DNA of 64,000 nt. Origin: Coleophoma eucalyptorum. Taxonomy: Eukaryota; Ascomycota; Leotiomycetes; Helotiales; Dermateaceae. The DNA is taken from the NCBI GenBank assembly GCA_026120035.1, contig JALRME010000016.1:920588-984587 (forward strand), given 5' to 3'. The notes under the pieces were generated by a model that was given only the letters and a program-made list of their open reading frames with translations, had not been told where the DNA came from and did no database searches. Shown here piece after piece: positions 44,352-55,344 of the stretch. A program made the translations under genes and the position numbers. Position 1 is the stretch's first letter; every line of letters starts with the position of its first letter.

Positions 44352-46120
44352 GTTGTAGAAGCGCTTTTTTGGATAGAAGTGCTAAGTCTGTTGAAGTTTA
44401 TTATCATGAACAGGGAACATCAAACTATTAAATAGAGCAAGAGTAGCGTATTTTCAAGAGGGTTCTTTTGAAATGTATCTCTTGATTCTGTCCAACATCG
44501 TGAGCCTTGACCAGTGGTGCTGCACAGACTGGTTATCCCGACTCAGCAGATATCATGCCAAAGCAGTAGAATTGTGGGCAGCCTGATATCATACCGGAGT
44601 AATGGAAATGTTGTGGCACAACAACTATTTCTTCATTAAAAGAAAAAGCCAAAGTGTTGCAAGGCGTTGCCAAGAGGTTAGGTAGCAGCTCAACATAGCG
44701 AGGCAGGATCCTAAAAGGTGCTTGGGGTTATTCTTCTACTGGAAGGCGGCAGGTAAGGACCCTAAGGGCTGGGAAACTGTACAGACCAAGCCAAACCGGT
44801 CTTCGGTGCTCATGCTCATACTCATGCCCCCGGGGTGTTTACACCCCCGGACGAAGATAGAGATGGTATTGCAGCACGGAAGGTGAGAGGTATTCTCAGT
44901 GATGATGGCGCCATAGTATCCTAGAGAGTACAAATCAACCAGAGAACCACTGAGGTTGATGAGCACTCGCACTCTGAGCCAGACATGGACTGCACTGGCG
45001 CGCGATCTGGTAACAGGAGATTCAATAGGATGAGTCAACCTATCCAGAGGCTCTCGAAGCACCAATACAATCAACAATGACACTGACTTTGGCATTGCAC
45101 TGGCATTGAAACTGACAGTCCCGTCCCCCGCGAAGAGGGGAGATTCGATGCTCGTGGCTATTGGGCACGGCTTTGGAGGCAAGATGCCAAGTCCAATGCA
45201 CCACCAGATACGCCACGAATTTTTATTGAACTATGCCACAGGCTGGAGGAGGGAGCGGCATCTTCGTAGCAGCAGCCACAAGACGATAATTTATAAGACG
45301 GTATCTGGGGTGGTCGGGGTGCGGGATGCGGTGTGCGGTAATGCGTGGTGAGAGCATGTGATGTGTGGCGTGGCGTGATGTCTGGATACATCGCTGAAGA
45401 AGTCAGACGAAATCTTCTCGTATACAGAATTGTGCGCGCGTGTGATGGCTGTATAGAGGTGCAGTAAGCTCAGAGCTGGGGGTGCACAGTCGCGTGTATG
45501 TTCTTCCCGGATTATTGATATCAGGATTGTTATAGTAACTGCATGTGGCATCACCTGGGTGGCAATGCATTGGAATGTAGGCACAAGCAATGGGTGGACT
45601 GCAGGTCCAAAGACTGGGGGTGGTGAAAGGGATATTAGAGTGGGACGGGCTGTTAAAGTACCCTCGTCTCATCTCCTTTCGTCCCATCTTGTCCTACCTC
45701 TCGCTGGTGAGTAATGGCGTGGCGAAGGGTACGTGGAATGAATGTGTACGGAAAGATGATGCCTATGGAGTCGAAGTCGAAGTCAGGTTCGTCTCCCAAA
45801 ACAACAAGCTTCTATGCCCAGAAAACATCCGAAGCTTCTCCCCGATAAGCTTCGCCGAAAATATCCGAGAGACATGGATGAAGAAGACTAGACAATGCTT
45901 GTTGCTACTCTCCCGCCACCTGGTGCTACTGTACATCTCACCGCACTAATTTCGCGGATCACGACACAAAGTAAGTGGTGGGAGAGGCTAGATGGGTTTT
46001 GTAGGCTAGGCAATCAGCCCTTCCCCTCACCACCCACTTTCTCTTTAGTATGCTTTTAGTGCCTGCCCCGAGCTGAAGGGTATTGTCCTTTGTCGTTGGA
46101 GCAACCCTCTATCCCTCACC
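44352..46120. other. Gene-free interval upstream of the multicopper oxidase
   Basis: Includes the oxidase promoter. The longest frame (44736-45182, minus, 148 codons) has no family motif and a simple-repeat-like end (MSMSMST), so it is not called. A small GC-rich palindrome, CCCCGGGGTG...CACCCCCGG, lies near 44828-44850. Confidence 0.4.
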
Positions 46121-46151
46121 CTCTCTCTCTTTCTCTCTCCCCCCCCCCCCA
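46121..46151. repeat. Pyrimidine simple repeat (CT)n plus a C homopolymer
   Basis: A CTCTCT tract with TTC interruptions runs directly into 13 or so C residues. Low-complexity, useful only as a marker and a likely sequencing-length-variable site. Confidence 0.85.
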
Positions 46152-49100
46152 AAGTAAGAGACTAACTCACCACATCATTTGGACTTCAAAGCGTGCCGTG
46201 ATTCAGAACCCCTTTCGATGTTGAGGTGGATTTCCAGAAAGCATGGCCACTTACTAGAACCTTTAGGTGGTATTTTGGCACAGTATCAATCCTTATATGA
46301 TTAGAGATGACAACTACCTTAGGCTTCCTCCATGGCATCATTCTGGTTAGAACCTTCCAAGTGATGTTGCGATTTTAACATCAGTATATCAGACTCCTAA
46401 TATTCCAATCGCTTCGGCATGAAGCTGTTATAGACAATCAACGACATAACATAGTCTACTGGTTGATCTTGTGAAGTCATTCTCTGGTATATCTGCACAC
46501 TTAACAATCTCTTCTGATCGGCTACGACTAGAAGAAGTCGATCCGGGCTACAATCATAAGGTCCCAATTTGTGTGGGTATGGAAATAGCGGATGAGTTGG
46601 ATGAAGACTACCTGACCTGAATATATGTATGTATATATACATCCTAGACTGCACGCAGGTTGATTTACTGCTACTCAGTACTCTGGTCATATTAACCCTA
46701 AAGCAACTAGACACGAGCATCATCCTCCACTCATCCTCCACTCATCTACCAAATCTTCATCTATCCATCACGAGGGATTGCACGATTTGACGGCAGCCAA
46801 AAGAACCAAAGACGAACCTCAATATCCGGTGGCCATATCTGCACCATTCCACTTCATTTTGGGGAGTTACAATCTGCAAAAGATGTTGATCTAGGTTCCT
46901 ATAAGAAAACACTTTCAGCTGGATAATGCCATGGTTTGGGTATCCGAAACCGGCATTGCACAATCTAAGCCCTCGGTAGCTAAATTTGCTGTCACTTTTC
47001 TGATTGTGTGTTGAGATACTGTACCCATTAAAAGAACCCCTCTAAGCATCTATGATGGAGGACGTTAAGGAAGAGCAGATATCAAGGGAGAGTGTGGACC
47101 GGAACAGTACCCCAACATTAACCGAGCTGTTACACGCGCTCGTTGAAATCTAACCAATTAATACGACATCGTGTTTGTCAATTCAATAACACAACGTAGA
47201 TTCGTCACATATTGATTGGCATGATGCCAGGATTTGCTAGTAATGAAATAGGGGGTTTTATGCCAAGGTATAATACCTAAAAGCAGCCTGGATAGCTATA
47301 GGAGCCCTGGAACGTATTATAGCTCAATCTACCTTACCTACGACAGTGAAGCTAGGTAGTAAACAACTATAAGAAAGTAGAATAAGAGATTGGAAATATA
47401 ACAAATGGTTTTATGTTATAAATTCACTTCAATATCAAGTAGACCAACACTATGTTGAGTACCTTATTGATACATACAACGTAACAGAATCATTTATAGC
47501 CAAACAAACGGAACCCCTCATATTAATATTCCTAGGCAAGACCCTCACTGTCGCTACCTGCCTGGTTAGATACATAGCTCAGAGAGAGAGGGTTGTCAGA
47601 CTAGCTACTGAATATATGCAATATCAAGATCTAGTTCCATTTATATCAAATCGTTGCTGCTTCTTATCCCGACAATTGAAATATCCTAAAGAGTAGATGA
47701 ACTAAGTTCCATTTTTGGAGCCTTGCAAAGCCCCAGGCTTAAAGGGTATTCTCAACCTACATGTAGAGTTGAGCTTGGGGTGCTTATAGGTATCTACACA
47801 GGATCCATGGCCTCATCATACTATCATAGTATGATAGCTCACTGAATTGATTTATCATTCGAGTTAGGAAGCGACTCAGAATACCACTGTTTCACTTGAC
47901 ACCGTAGTCCGTAATCAGCCGGAAAGTCACCACTACAATTACTTAGCTACGGAGTCTATATCCTAGCAAACATTCCGATATTTATCACTACTTAATATTC
48001 CCCAATTTCAACACGCTATGTTGCGGGATTTAATGAAGAATGTGCTATAGATACGAAAAGAAACTACTACGCTCGTAAACTTGGCCATAACAGGTAACTA
48101 CAAGTACCTACTTCTAGGTGATTTCAACGAGAGGTTACATCCCGTTATTTTAAACAAGTCTTCCACTCGGTTAAATTCCAGAACTATGTAGCCTTAACAC
48201 GTAATCATGCTACTTTGACAATATATTATATTGGCTTATATATACACAGAAGTTCCCTTGAAAACGGCTCCGCGTATATGTAATTATCTCCTCTCCTAGT
48301 AATCGCTAGCTATATAGCTATACGGCTTAGAGCGATTATTAGAGAGAAACTACTTTTGTACAAAGATATCGAGTTCTAGCTTCTCATATCTACGAAGGTA
48401 TAGTACCCTTCTATTACTATGAAATTCTGGAATGGTATCTTAGTTCCATTATACGGCCGGCTAGTAATCAATAACTTTAAATTTGAACGTTATGATGCGT
48501 CAAGATTCTTGGAAGACATTTGAGCAAGTGCGTTAATGAAAGCTTTTCGTGACTTCAGATGGCACTCATCAAGTCAGTTAAAAAGCATATTGGATCGTTA
48601 GCCCTCTTATCACTAACCGTTGCTACAAAAATTTCCTAAAGCAAGTGGAAGTCTTTGTACGTAGTAACACCATTCTTAGGTTGCTTATCTAGAGCAGGGT
48701 TTAAAAGACACAGCTGAAACGTGTATATCTCGACTTGCCAGTGTTCCAAAAATAGTAGATGGAACCCGCAATCGGCACCAGGCTGGCATTAACCATTAGC
48801 GTATCATCTTCACGAGTGGCTTTATTTGCTTTTACTAGCACATCTACTTCATTATTAAACGGCTTGAATTATGTTGAAAGAGAGTGGTCATGTGATCACG
48901 CGACAGGCACCTACATGTAAATAGACCTCCAGGCAGACCTTTACCTTCTTTCTACAATGTCAATGTCAATACCCTCAATTCTCACCCTCTCTATTGATCC
49001 CTTACATCGTTGCTTGCAATAAATTATATAAATGTAGTTTGTCAAACTCTGGATGTTTGCATAATCTGTAGACTTCTATCGTCTCTATACTTAATTATTC

Positions 49101-49363
49101 GTAATTTCCTTAGTGTGACCGAGCGTCAATGAAGCCCTTCGTATATTTTGTTCCATGGCTTGCCCAACCCATACCCAGGCTGTAGGTACCCGATTTTGAG
49201 CATATAGGTCGGCTGTCCTAATAATGCTCTATATTTCACGTGACTAGGTCAGATGAGCTCTGAGCTATAAATTGAGATTTATCAATCCTATTCTTTCTTA
49301 ATACGTTCACATCTTTTTCGACCGATCGTTCGTAATACATTCTTAATATATTACATAACCATT
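46152..49363. other. AT-rich gene-free interval with decayed coding-like pieces
   Basis: No intact gene. TA-rich, with stops in all frames and short palindromes (for example ATCATACTATC/GATAGTATGAT near 47817-47837). Two stretches look coding-derived: GDFNER on the plus strand near 48116-48140, and a minus-strand relic at about 48560-48880 (listed separately). Confidence 0.45.
48560..48880 (-). pseudogene. Unrecognised coding-like relic
   Basis: Two protein-like segments on the minus strand, separated by a frame change and stops. The first is about 50 codons and includes LVKANKATREDD and IAGSIYYFWNTGK. The second includes KNGVTTYKDFHLL, then a TAG, then EIFVATVSDKRANDP and FLTDLM. Balanced amino-acid composition in otherwise AT-rich, stop-dense sequence suggests a former gene. 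I do not recognise the family. Confidence 0.3.
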
Positions 49364-49829
49364 ATGGATGAACTATTTAGTGTACTAAACGCCCGTACAT
49401 GGGATGATAATTCTAGTAGTACGAATAAGGTCCTTAACTTTGAGGATGAAAGATATCGACCAGAGAGAATTGTAGAAGACGAGGAAGAGAGTGAAGTAAG
49501 TTTTTTTTTGGTTATAATATATTTATAATATATTAAGAATACATTAAGAAGAAGTTAGCTTTACGACTATCTCTAGCGATCACGATGAACGAGCTACTAA
49601 AGTTGGAAAAGTTATAGATGTATATGAACTACCTGAATATCCTAAAACAGGGTACGATGGTGTTGCATATAGAGTTGAGAAAGGTCAATATAGGTGTGTG
49701 TAGTAATGGAGGTGGGATGAGAATGAAAAAGAGAGTTTCTGGAACAGCCGAGGTGAGCTTACCCCTGTGGGACAGCTCACCTACATCCAGCTGGATTTTC
49801 TAGCTGTTTCGCATACTCAACTAGACTAA
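49364..49829 (+). pseudogene. Unrecognised gene relic with RIP-type stops
   Basis: Starts ATG at 49364, about 90 bases after a TATAAAT (49267). A first exon of 44 codons (MDELFSVLNARTWDD..., ending in an acidic run) finishes at a good GTAAGT donor at 49496. The following sequence is protein-like in one frame (SSDHDERATKVGKV, ELPEYPKTGYDGVAY, RVEKGQYRCV), then has TAG TAA where CAG CAA is one C-to-T step away, then continues in the same frame to a natural stop at 49827-49829 (WRWDENEKESFWNSRGEL, LTYIQLDFLAVS). No clean acceptor joins exon 1 in phase. The family is unknown to me. Confidence 0.4.
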
Positions 49830-50129
49830 AGGTGAAATACTCCGTACGAATGGCGGTAAGAGGATAAGTATATTTGGAGTGAGTAGCAGATTTCAAGGCG
49901 AGAAACGGCTACGGAACATGCTCCTCCCAATCACAAGCCAGTATTGCATCCGCCAAGTGACTCCACCAGTGGAGTGGGTCTTGCCTTTTGATATTTTCAT
50001 CCTATTTCGTACGATCAATTGCGCTACTCTTATTTTCCAAACTACAATTAATATGCTTTAAATTGCCGGATTCTGTGGATATCCATTTGTGCCTATTTCC
50101 TAATCCATCCTAACAACCTTATCTACAAG
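49830..50129. other. Upstream region of the carboxylesterase
   Basis: 300 bases, presumed promoter; no TATA box or other clear motif. Confidence 0.4.
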
Positions 50130-52017
50130 ATGGGCCTCGGGACTATCATTCGAAGGACCGTCTGCATAGGCTTGAGCTTAACGTCTACCCGGAGCGAAAA
50201 TGCCCTTGTCAGTTGTACTATCGATGGCCGAGATTCACCTTCCACCTTGACAACTCAGGGAGTAGTTCGAGGGTTTTTTGACACTCATGGAAACTCCGTT
50301 TATCTTGGGATACCATATGCGGCATCTACTGGCGGCCAGAACCGGTATGACCTTTACCGACAGTCCATTGAGATGGGTTGAATGGCACATCACAGCTAAT
50401 TCTCAACTATTCCTAGATGGCTACCACCCAAAGACCGTGACCGGTCAGGTTCTTTTTTCAATGCCTCCTCTTATGGACCAACTTGTCCCCAAGCAATTTC
50501 TAGCACTCTATATACGAACCAAGATGAGGACTGTCTGAACCTCAATATCTGGGCTCCATCTTCTGGAAAAGGGCTGCCGGTGAGTTAACGTATATTCCGA
50601 GATTAGAAATGGGTATTCATGCTTCACAGGTCTTTGTCTACATTTATGGAGGTGCCATGGTCACGGGTTCTAGCTCTAATCCCCAGCTTCAAGGAAATAA
50701 CTTTGCCAATAAAGATGTCATCTACGTATCATTCAACACTCGAGAGAGCATATTTGCCTCGCCGAACTCGGCTGAGCTGATGGGCACCTCACAAAACTTT
50801 GGCATTCTTGATGTTGAGAAGGCCATGGAGTGGGTTCATGATAACATCAAAGGTATACTGTTCTTTCTTTCGGAAGTCCGATTCTAATGCTCGAAAAGCT
50901 TTCGGCGGCGACCCCCATCGTATCGTCCTTGGTGGTCATTCCTCTGGCGCAGTCCACGTGAGTCGGTCAATAAAATAGAATGCCCACCAAGTCATGACTA
51001 ACGTGTCCTAGGTCGACCACTATCTCTGGAACCATCCCGATACTTGGTTGGCTGGCGCAGTTGAGATGAGCGCAAATGCAATTTCAGGCCCGGCATATGC
51101 CCCGACGAATGTTGCTCTGGATGTCGTCGCGGCCTCTGTTGGCTGTGGTACTGGAACGGGCCAACTGGAATGCCTACGAAATGTTTCCATCTATGATATT
51201 GAATCCACGTTCTTCAATTCCACGAGCAACACGTGGTTTACCCCCGTAATCGATGAGATCACGCGCTTTTCCAATTACTCGGAACGTCTTACGGCTGGGC
51301 AGTATCCAACCCACGTTCCTCTCCTTACCGGCAATTCCAATGGCGAGGGAACCATCTTTTCCATCGTGTATAGTGGCGAGAATACGAACTTCTCCAGTTG
51401 GATCAATACTTTTGATGCTGATAGCGCACATATTCCTGATGCGGTCCTCCTCGGTGCCTATAACGCTTCGGACTTCGCCACAACTTCTCTGATGAGTGGT
51501 ACTCAATATGGCGATGCTCGTTTCGATTGCGCCGTCGATTACTTCATCGACCTCCGTAGCGGTAAGCAAGACACTTGGGCATATCGATTTTTTGGCGCCT
51601 ACGACAATGTTGTTGGCGTTTCTGGAACAGCTCCTACACATGGAACGGAAGTCCCATTCTTCCTCGGTGGAAATGAGTGCTTCAGTGCGCTAAGCAACGT
51701 CACTACTGCCGAACAGGCTTTGGCCGATGAAATCAACGATTGGTTTGTGAGCTGGATCAAAAATCCTTCAGCTGGCCCTGGATGGGATAGAGTCACTCCA
51801 GAGAACGGACCAGTGGCAAAGCTGGGAGTTTCGGGGAACGAAACCGCAACTATTGTAGCCGAAACTTCCGAATTCAATGGAAGATGTCAGTCTGTAAGTT
51901 GTGTAATTGACCGAGGGAGTGATATGCCACTGACGAAAATTTCTGCAGTCCTATAAGCCCTTCCTTCCCAATTACCCTATAGTGCAGAACCCTGTCACGC
52001 TCACGGCCTCTTCATGA
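50130..52017 (+). CDS. Type B carboxylesterase/lipase (alpha/beta hydrolase), six exons
   Basis: Hydrolyses carboxylic esters; the natural substrate is unknown. Exons 50130-50344, 50417-50579, 50630-50852, 50899-50957, 51012-51893 and 51949-52017 give 536 aa. Family blocks: GVVRGFFDTHGNSVYLGIPYA, NR-WLPP across intron 1, YGPTCPQ, NQDEDCLNLNIWAP, VFVYIYGGAMVTGSS and NFGILDVEKAMEWVHDNI. The nucleophile elbow is GGHSSGA (Ser215) instead of the common GESAG but still fits GxSxG; the acid is probably Glu332 (NSNGEGTIF) and the base His430 (THGTEVPFFLG). A moderately hydrophobic, basic N-terminus may be a signal peptide. Intact although surrounded by repeats and relics, so probably under selection. 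Confidence 0.88.
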
Positions 52018-52395
52018 ATACGTTATAGCATTATTGCTTCATCAATTATGTCTCGAAAAGTACAATCTTTAATCTGTAGTCATATATGATTTACAGAGCC
52101 AAAAAGTTATTTTGGATAGATCATAAGTACTATGTAATAATCATCATGTAAATACTAGAAAGTTTCAGTCGATTCACAAATCCATAAGTAAATTATGCGT
52201 AAAAATGTAATTAAGCTTCGTCAAGCAAAGATTTTTAAGTTTTATCAGTGTGGATTTTATATCCAAGACGTGATATGAACATCTTCCCTACGTATACGGT
52301 CAGTATAGTATACGAATTTGATACATCTAAAGCTAGTTTAGAGAAAGAGACAACTTGGCGACAGACAACTGGGTAGTCTGGACTTGGGAGGTCGC
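52018..52395. other. AT-rich interval before the first solo LTR
   Basis: Carboxylesterase 3' region and AT-rich spacer. No gene or repeat recognised. Confidence 0.4.
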
Positions 52396-52676
52396 TGTAA
52401 GAACCTGGTCTACCCAGAGGTCATAATTGGATCACCCAGTATCCATGTCACGTGATCCAAGGACCAGCATAAGCGACTATGACCAGAGTCGGAGGCGTTT
52501 CGGACCCAGGAAGCATATAAAGGGGATATGACCTGGAAAATGGGTTCTTTCTCCTGTTTTCTTCTTGTCTTTCTTATGTCCTTCATACGAGACTATAAGA
52601 TTCAGTCAATATAAGGTTATTGTGCTCCCAAACACCTCTATCCTACCTTTAACCAAACCTGTGTCCTTACAGTCGC
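52391..52676 (+). mobile_element. Solo LTR with 5-bp target duplication GTCGC (copy A)
   Basis: The LTR spans 52396-52671 (276 bp), opens TGTAAGAACCTGG and closes GTGTCCTTACA, so its ends are TGTAAG...CTTACA. It is flanked by GTCGC on both sides (52391-52395 and 52672-52676). An internal CATATAAAGG may be the LTR promoter TATA. No internal retroelement domain adjoins it, so it is a solo LTR left by recombination. Two further copies lie at 54814-55099 (inverted) and 55554-55839. Superfamily (copia or gypsy) cannot be told from the LTR alone. Confidence 0.88.
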
Positions 52677-53155
52677 TAGCGATAGGCAAACTTATAAAGC
52701 TTATTGTATTCAGTAGACATAGGCGACAGCATGAACTCATTTTGTCTAAGGATTACTTTATAGAAGGTACTATAGTATTTGGATAGTTTTGTATATCCAG
52801 AAGGATGATATGTGAGGTAAAAGCAGTAAGAAGGTATAGAAACGTCGAACCGAATAGTTCCCTATTCAGGAGATCGCTATTTCCTAATCAAGGGGTAAAC
52901 CAGGACAGTCCCCGTACCACTTCAAACATCGAGAGCGCTAGAACAGTAAGGGTAATAAGCGAATAATTCCCTGTTGAGGAAACCCTGTTTCTTAATACAG
53001 AATCACCCATACGAATATAACTATAAAAGCAAAGCATAAAAGTAGACTTAGGTTACCTTCAAAGGAGAAAGTGCACAAGCTACTGAAATCATACAAAAGG
53101 TATGATACTTACTTATAACCTTTCCTGTTTTCGTCTTAAGAACTTGAAGACAAAG
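52677..53155. other. Interval between the solo LTR and the TIR element
   Basis: AT-rich, no gene seen. It contains two similar blocks near 52855 and 52965 (AATAGTTCCCTATTCAGGA against AATAATTCCCTGTTGAGGA), possibly a small internal duplication. Confidence 0.35.
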
Positions 53156-53477
53156 TACGTATATAGGCTGCGCACCAAAACCAGAAAAACCAGACCACCC
53201 ACAAAACCAGACCAGACCAGTGGGTGGTTTTTCAAAATTTTCAACCCAGAAACCAGACCACTGATTAACCATTAGGACGAAAAACAAGTGGGTTCTGCCT
53301 GAACCACTGGGTTAAGGCAAAAGCCCACTGGTTTCTTAGCCAGCCTATATAATCATTACGTAATTTTATACTATAGAGGGTGAGAGGTCCCTAAAAAGAG
53401 AGGGGGAGTTTCCTTGCTTGATTTTAACTCTAGGATTTAACTTTCTATTTCGACTTTAGCATCTAACTCTTGATTTT

Positions 53478-53529
53478 TCGACTTTGGATATCGACTTTGG
53501 ATTTCGACTTTGAATTTCGACTTTAGATT
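53478..53529 (+). repeat. 13-bp tandem repeat, four units (left half of the TIR element)
   Basis: Four consecutive 13-bp units of the form TCGACTTTRRATT. The right half of the same element carries four 13-bp units of GTTAGARTCRAGA type (53702-53753). The two arrays are roughly complementary in sense, so the interior can fold back. Confidence 0.8.
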
Positions 53530-53701
53530 TTTAATTTGCTTAGTTTGTCCTTTTTAGGCTTAGTATAATAAAAATAATAAGCGCTAGATAAGCGAATCTA
53601 TAGATACTAGAGACCAACGCATCTTATATAAGCGAGTAAGTCGGAAGTAACCAAGAGGGGCCGTTTAAAATTAAAGTCAAAATCAAGAGCTAAGATCGAA
53701 A

Positions 53702-53753
53702 GTTAGAATCGAGAGTTAGAGTCGAGAGTTAGAATCAAGAGTTAGAATTCAAA
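53702..53753 (+). repeat. 13-bp tandem repeat, four units (right half of the TIR element)
   Basis: Four consecutive 13-bp units of GTTAGAATCGAGA type with small changes. They mirror the left array at 53478-53529; similar but less regular units recur in the truncated copy near 57620-57670. Confidence 0.8.
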
Positions 53754-54024
53754 GTATTAATTAAGAGTCAAAATCATAGAGAAGAAATCTAAAGTCAAAA
53801 TTAAGAGTTAAAGTCTAAAAGTTGAAATTAATAGTCAAAACCTAAGAAATACCTCCCCCCCCCCCTTTGGACTTCTATATACTAGACGAAACCCCTATAT
53901 TAAGCAAAAAACCAATGGTTAAACCAGTGGTTAACTAGTGGATGGTTTTTCAGATTTTGAAAGTGGTTTACAAATTGAAAAACCAGCCCATGGGTAGGTA
54001 CCTAGTGCGCAGCCTATACGTATA

Positions 54025-54808
54025 GTTACTTAAGCGTTAAAGATTGTATCCTCTAGGCAATCATTGGTAGTAGAATATTCTTTGGTATAGACGCATTAAT
54101 AAATAGTAAAAGTAATCAATTAAGTCAAGTACGAAGGTTCTAGCTATGTATCTACTTGTACTTCTATTTAGCTAGTTAGAAACCTTTTTATTCTTATCTG
54201 TTAAGTGAATTATTAGATAGGTAGTAATTTCTCGAGGTGAATAGTACTTTGTGCACTCTTAAACCACTTGTACTTGACCTTATATCTAAGGGTTGGATGT
54301 AACAATTATGTGATAGAAGTCGCAGATTAATCTACTATAGTTAGTGTTAGAAACTGTAATATAAGTATATATACTGCATAACGTTGAGTGGGGTACTTGA
54401 AAATACATTAAAATTCGCAATTCACGAACTAATATATCCCCACCAAGTTTGAATGATATCGTATAGAACTTCTAAGTTGATAAATAAGGTACTTTTCTTG
54501 ATATATAATCTACAGATATCCTAACTCCTGATTACATAGGTTCTATAGTTGTTAAACATGAAATAAAAAGCGAAAGACATAAATTATTTAGCCCCTAGGT
54601 TTTATATCTAAGTGTTTATAATAGACATTAGCCTAGGACTACCTAGGTATGTATAAATACTAAAATTTAGGAAATTCTATCAAGTAGTATTTAAAGAAAT
54701 GTAAGGATATTAAAATCGCGACTTTTGGTGCGTTTTCTAGTGTCCCACTCACTTGTATGTCCCACTCGTACGTTAACTACTTAGTTGTCTACATTCTAAA
54801 TTGTATAT
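54025..54808. other. AT-rich spacer
   Basis: 784 bases of TA-rich sequence with no gene or repeat that I can support. Confidence 0.4.
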
Positions 54809-55104
54809 ATTAGTATAAGGACATAGGTTTGATCAAAGACAGAATAGAGGTGTTTGGGAGCACAATGACCTTATTTATGATGAATGAATACTATATGTTT
54901 CGTACGAATGACACAAAAAAGATAAGAAGAAACAGAATAAAGAACCCATTTTCCATATTATGTCCTCTTTATATGCTTCCTGGGTCCGAATCCCCTCCGC
55001 CGACTCTGGTCATACCCGCTTATGCCTCTTGTCCTGTGTAACGTGACATATTTCCTGGGTTATCCAGCTATCCCATCTTGGGCATGTTAGGTTCTTATAA
55101 TTAG
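54809..55104 (-). mobile_element. Solo LTR, inverted copy with 5-bp target duplication ATTAG (copy B)
   Basis: The LTR body 54814-55099 (286 bp) is the reverse complement of the TGTAAG...CTTACA family. Both termini now read TATAAG, one G-to-A change each relative to TGTAAG. Perfect ATTAG flanks lie at 54809-54813 and 55100-55104. Internal landmarks shared with copies A and C include the rc of GTTATTGTGCTCCCAAACAC and GTCGGAGGNGTTTCGGACCC. No adjacent retroelement coding region. Confidence 0.87.
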
Positions 55105-55344
55105 CTAGTAGGTTCATACTCGCCCTACAATTCATACCTACACTCGGTCCATTCTATACTTGCCTACCTAATATTCAGTCGTCTAATATGCTATTCTCTT
55201 CCAAACTTTACTACGACCTAATTTTTTAACTGTCCTATTCGTGAGCTTTCTCTATGTCTTGTTTGTGGTCTATGAAATGAAGTCCTTTAGCCTATCCTCT
55301 ATATTACCAGACGAACTACCGCCTCTGTTCACCAACCTCCCACC
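55105..55344. other. Spacer upstream of the esterase fragment
   Basis: Possibly the old promoter of the esterase relic that follows. No motif stands out. Confidence 0.35.

Larger units (their letters stand above)
53156..54024. mobile_element. Non-autonomous TIR element (hAT-like), 853 bp, with 8-bp target duplication
   Basis: Element 53164-54016 begins TAGGCTGCGCAC and ends GTGCGCAGCCTA, a perfect 12-bp terminal inverted repeat. It is flanked on both sides by TACGTATA (53156-53163 and 54017-54024). An 8-bp duplication is the hallmark of the hAT superfamily. Near both ends are clustered ACCAGACCA/AACCAGTGG motifs like subterminal transposase sites. The interior has no transposase frame; it has 13-bp tandem repeats in opposite orientation in its two halves and a C run near 53853-53863. 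A truncated relative lies at 57450-57892. Confidence 0.85.

Noticed and set aside
44736..45182. 148-codon minus-strand frame
   Set aside because: No family motif, a low-complexity MSMSMS segment, and poor protein-like pattern.
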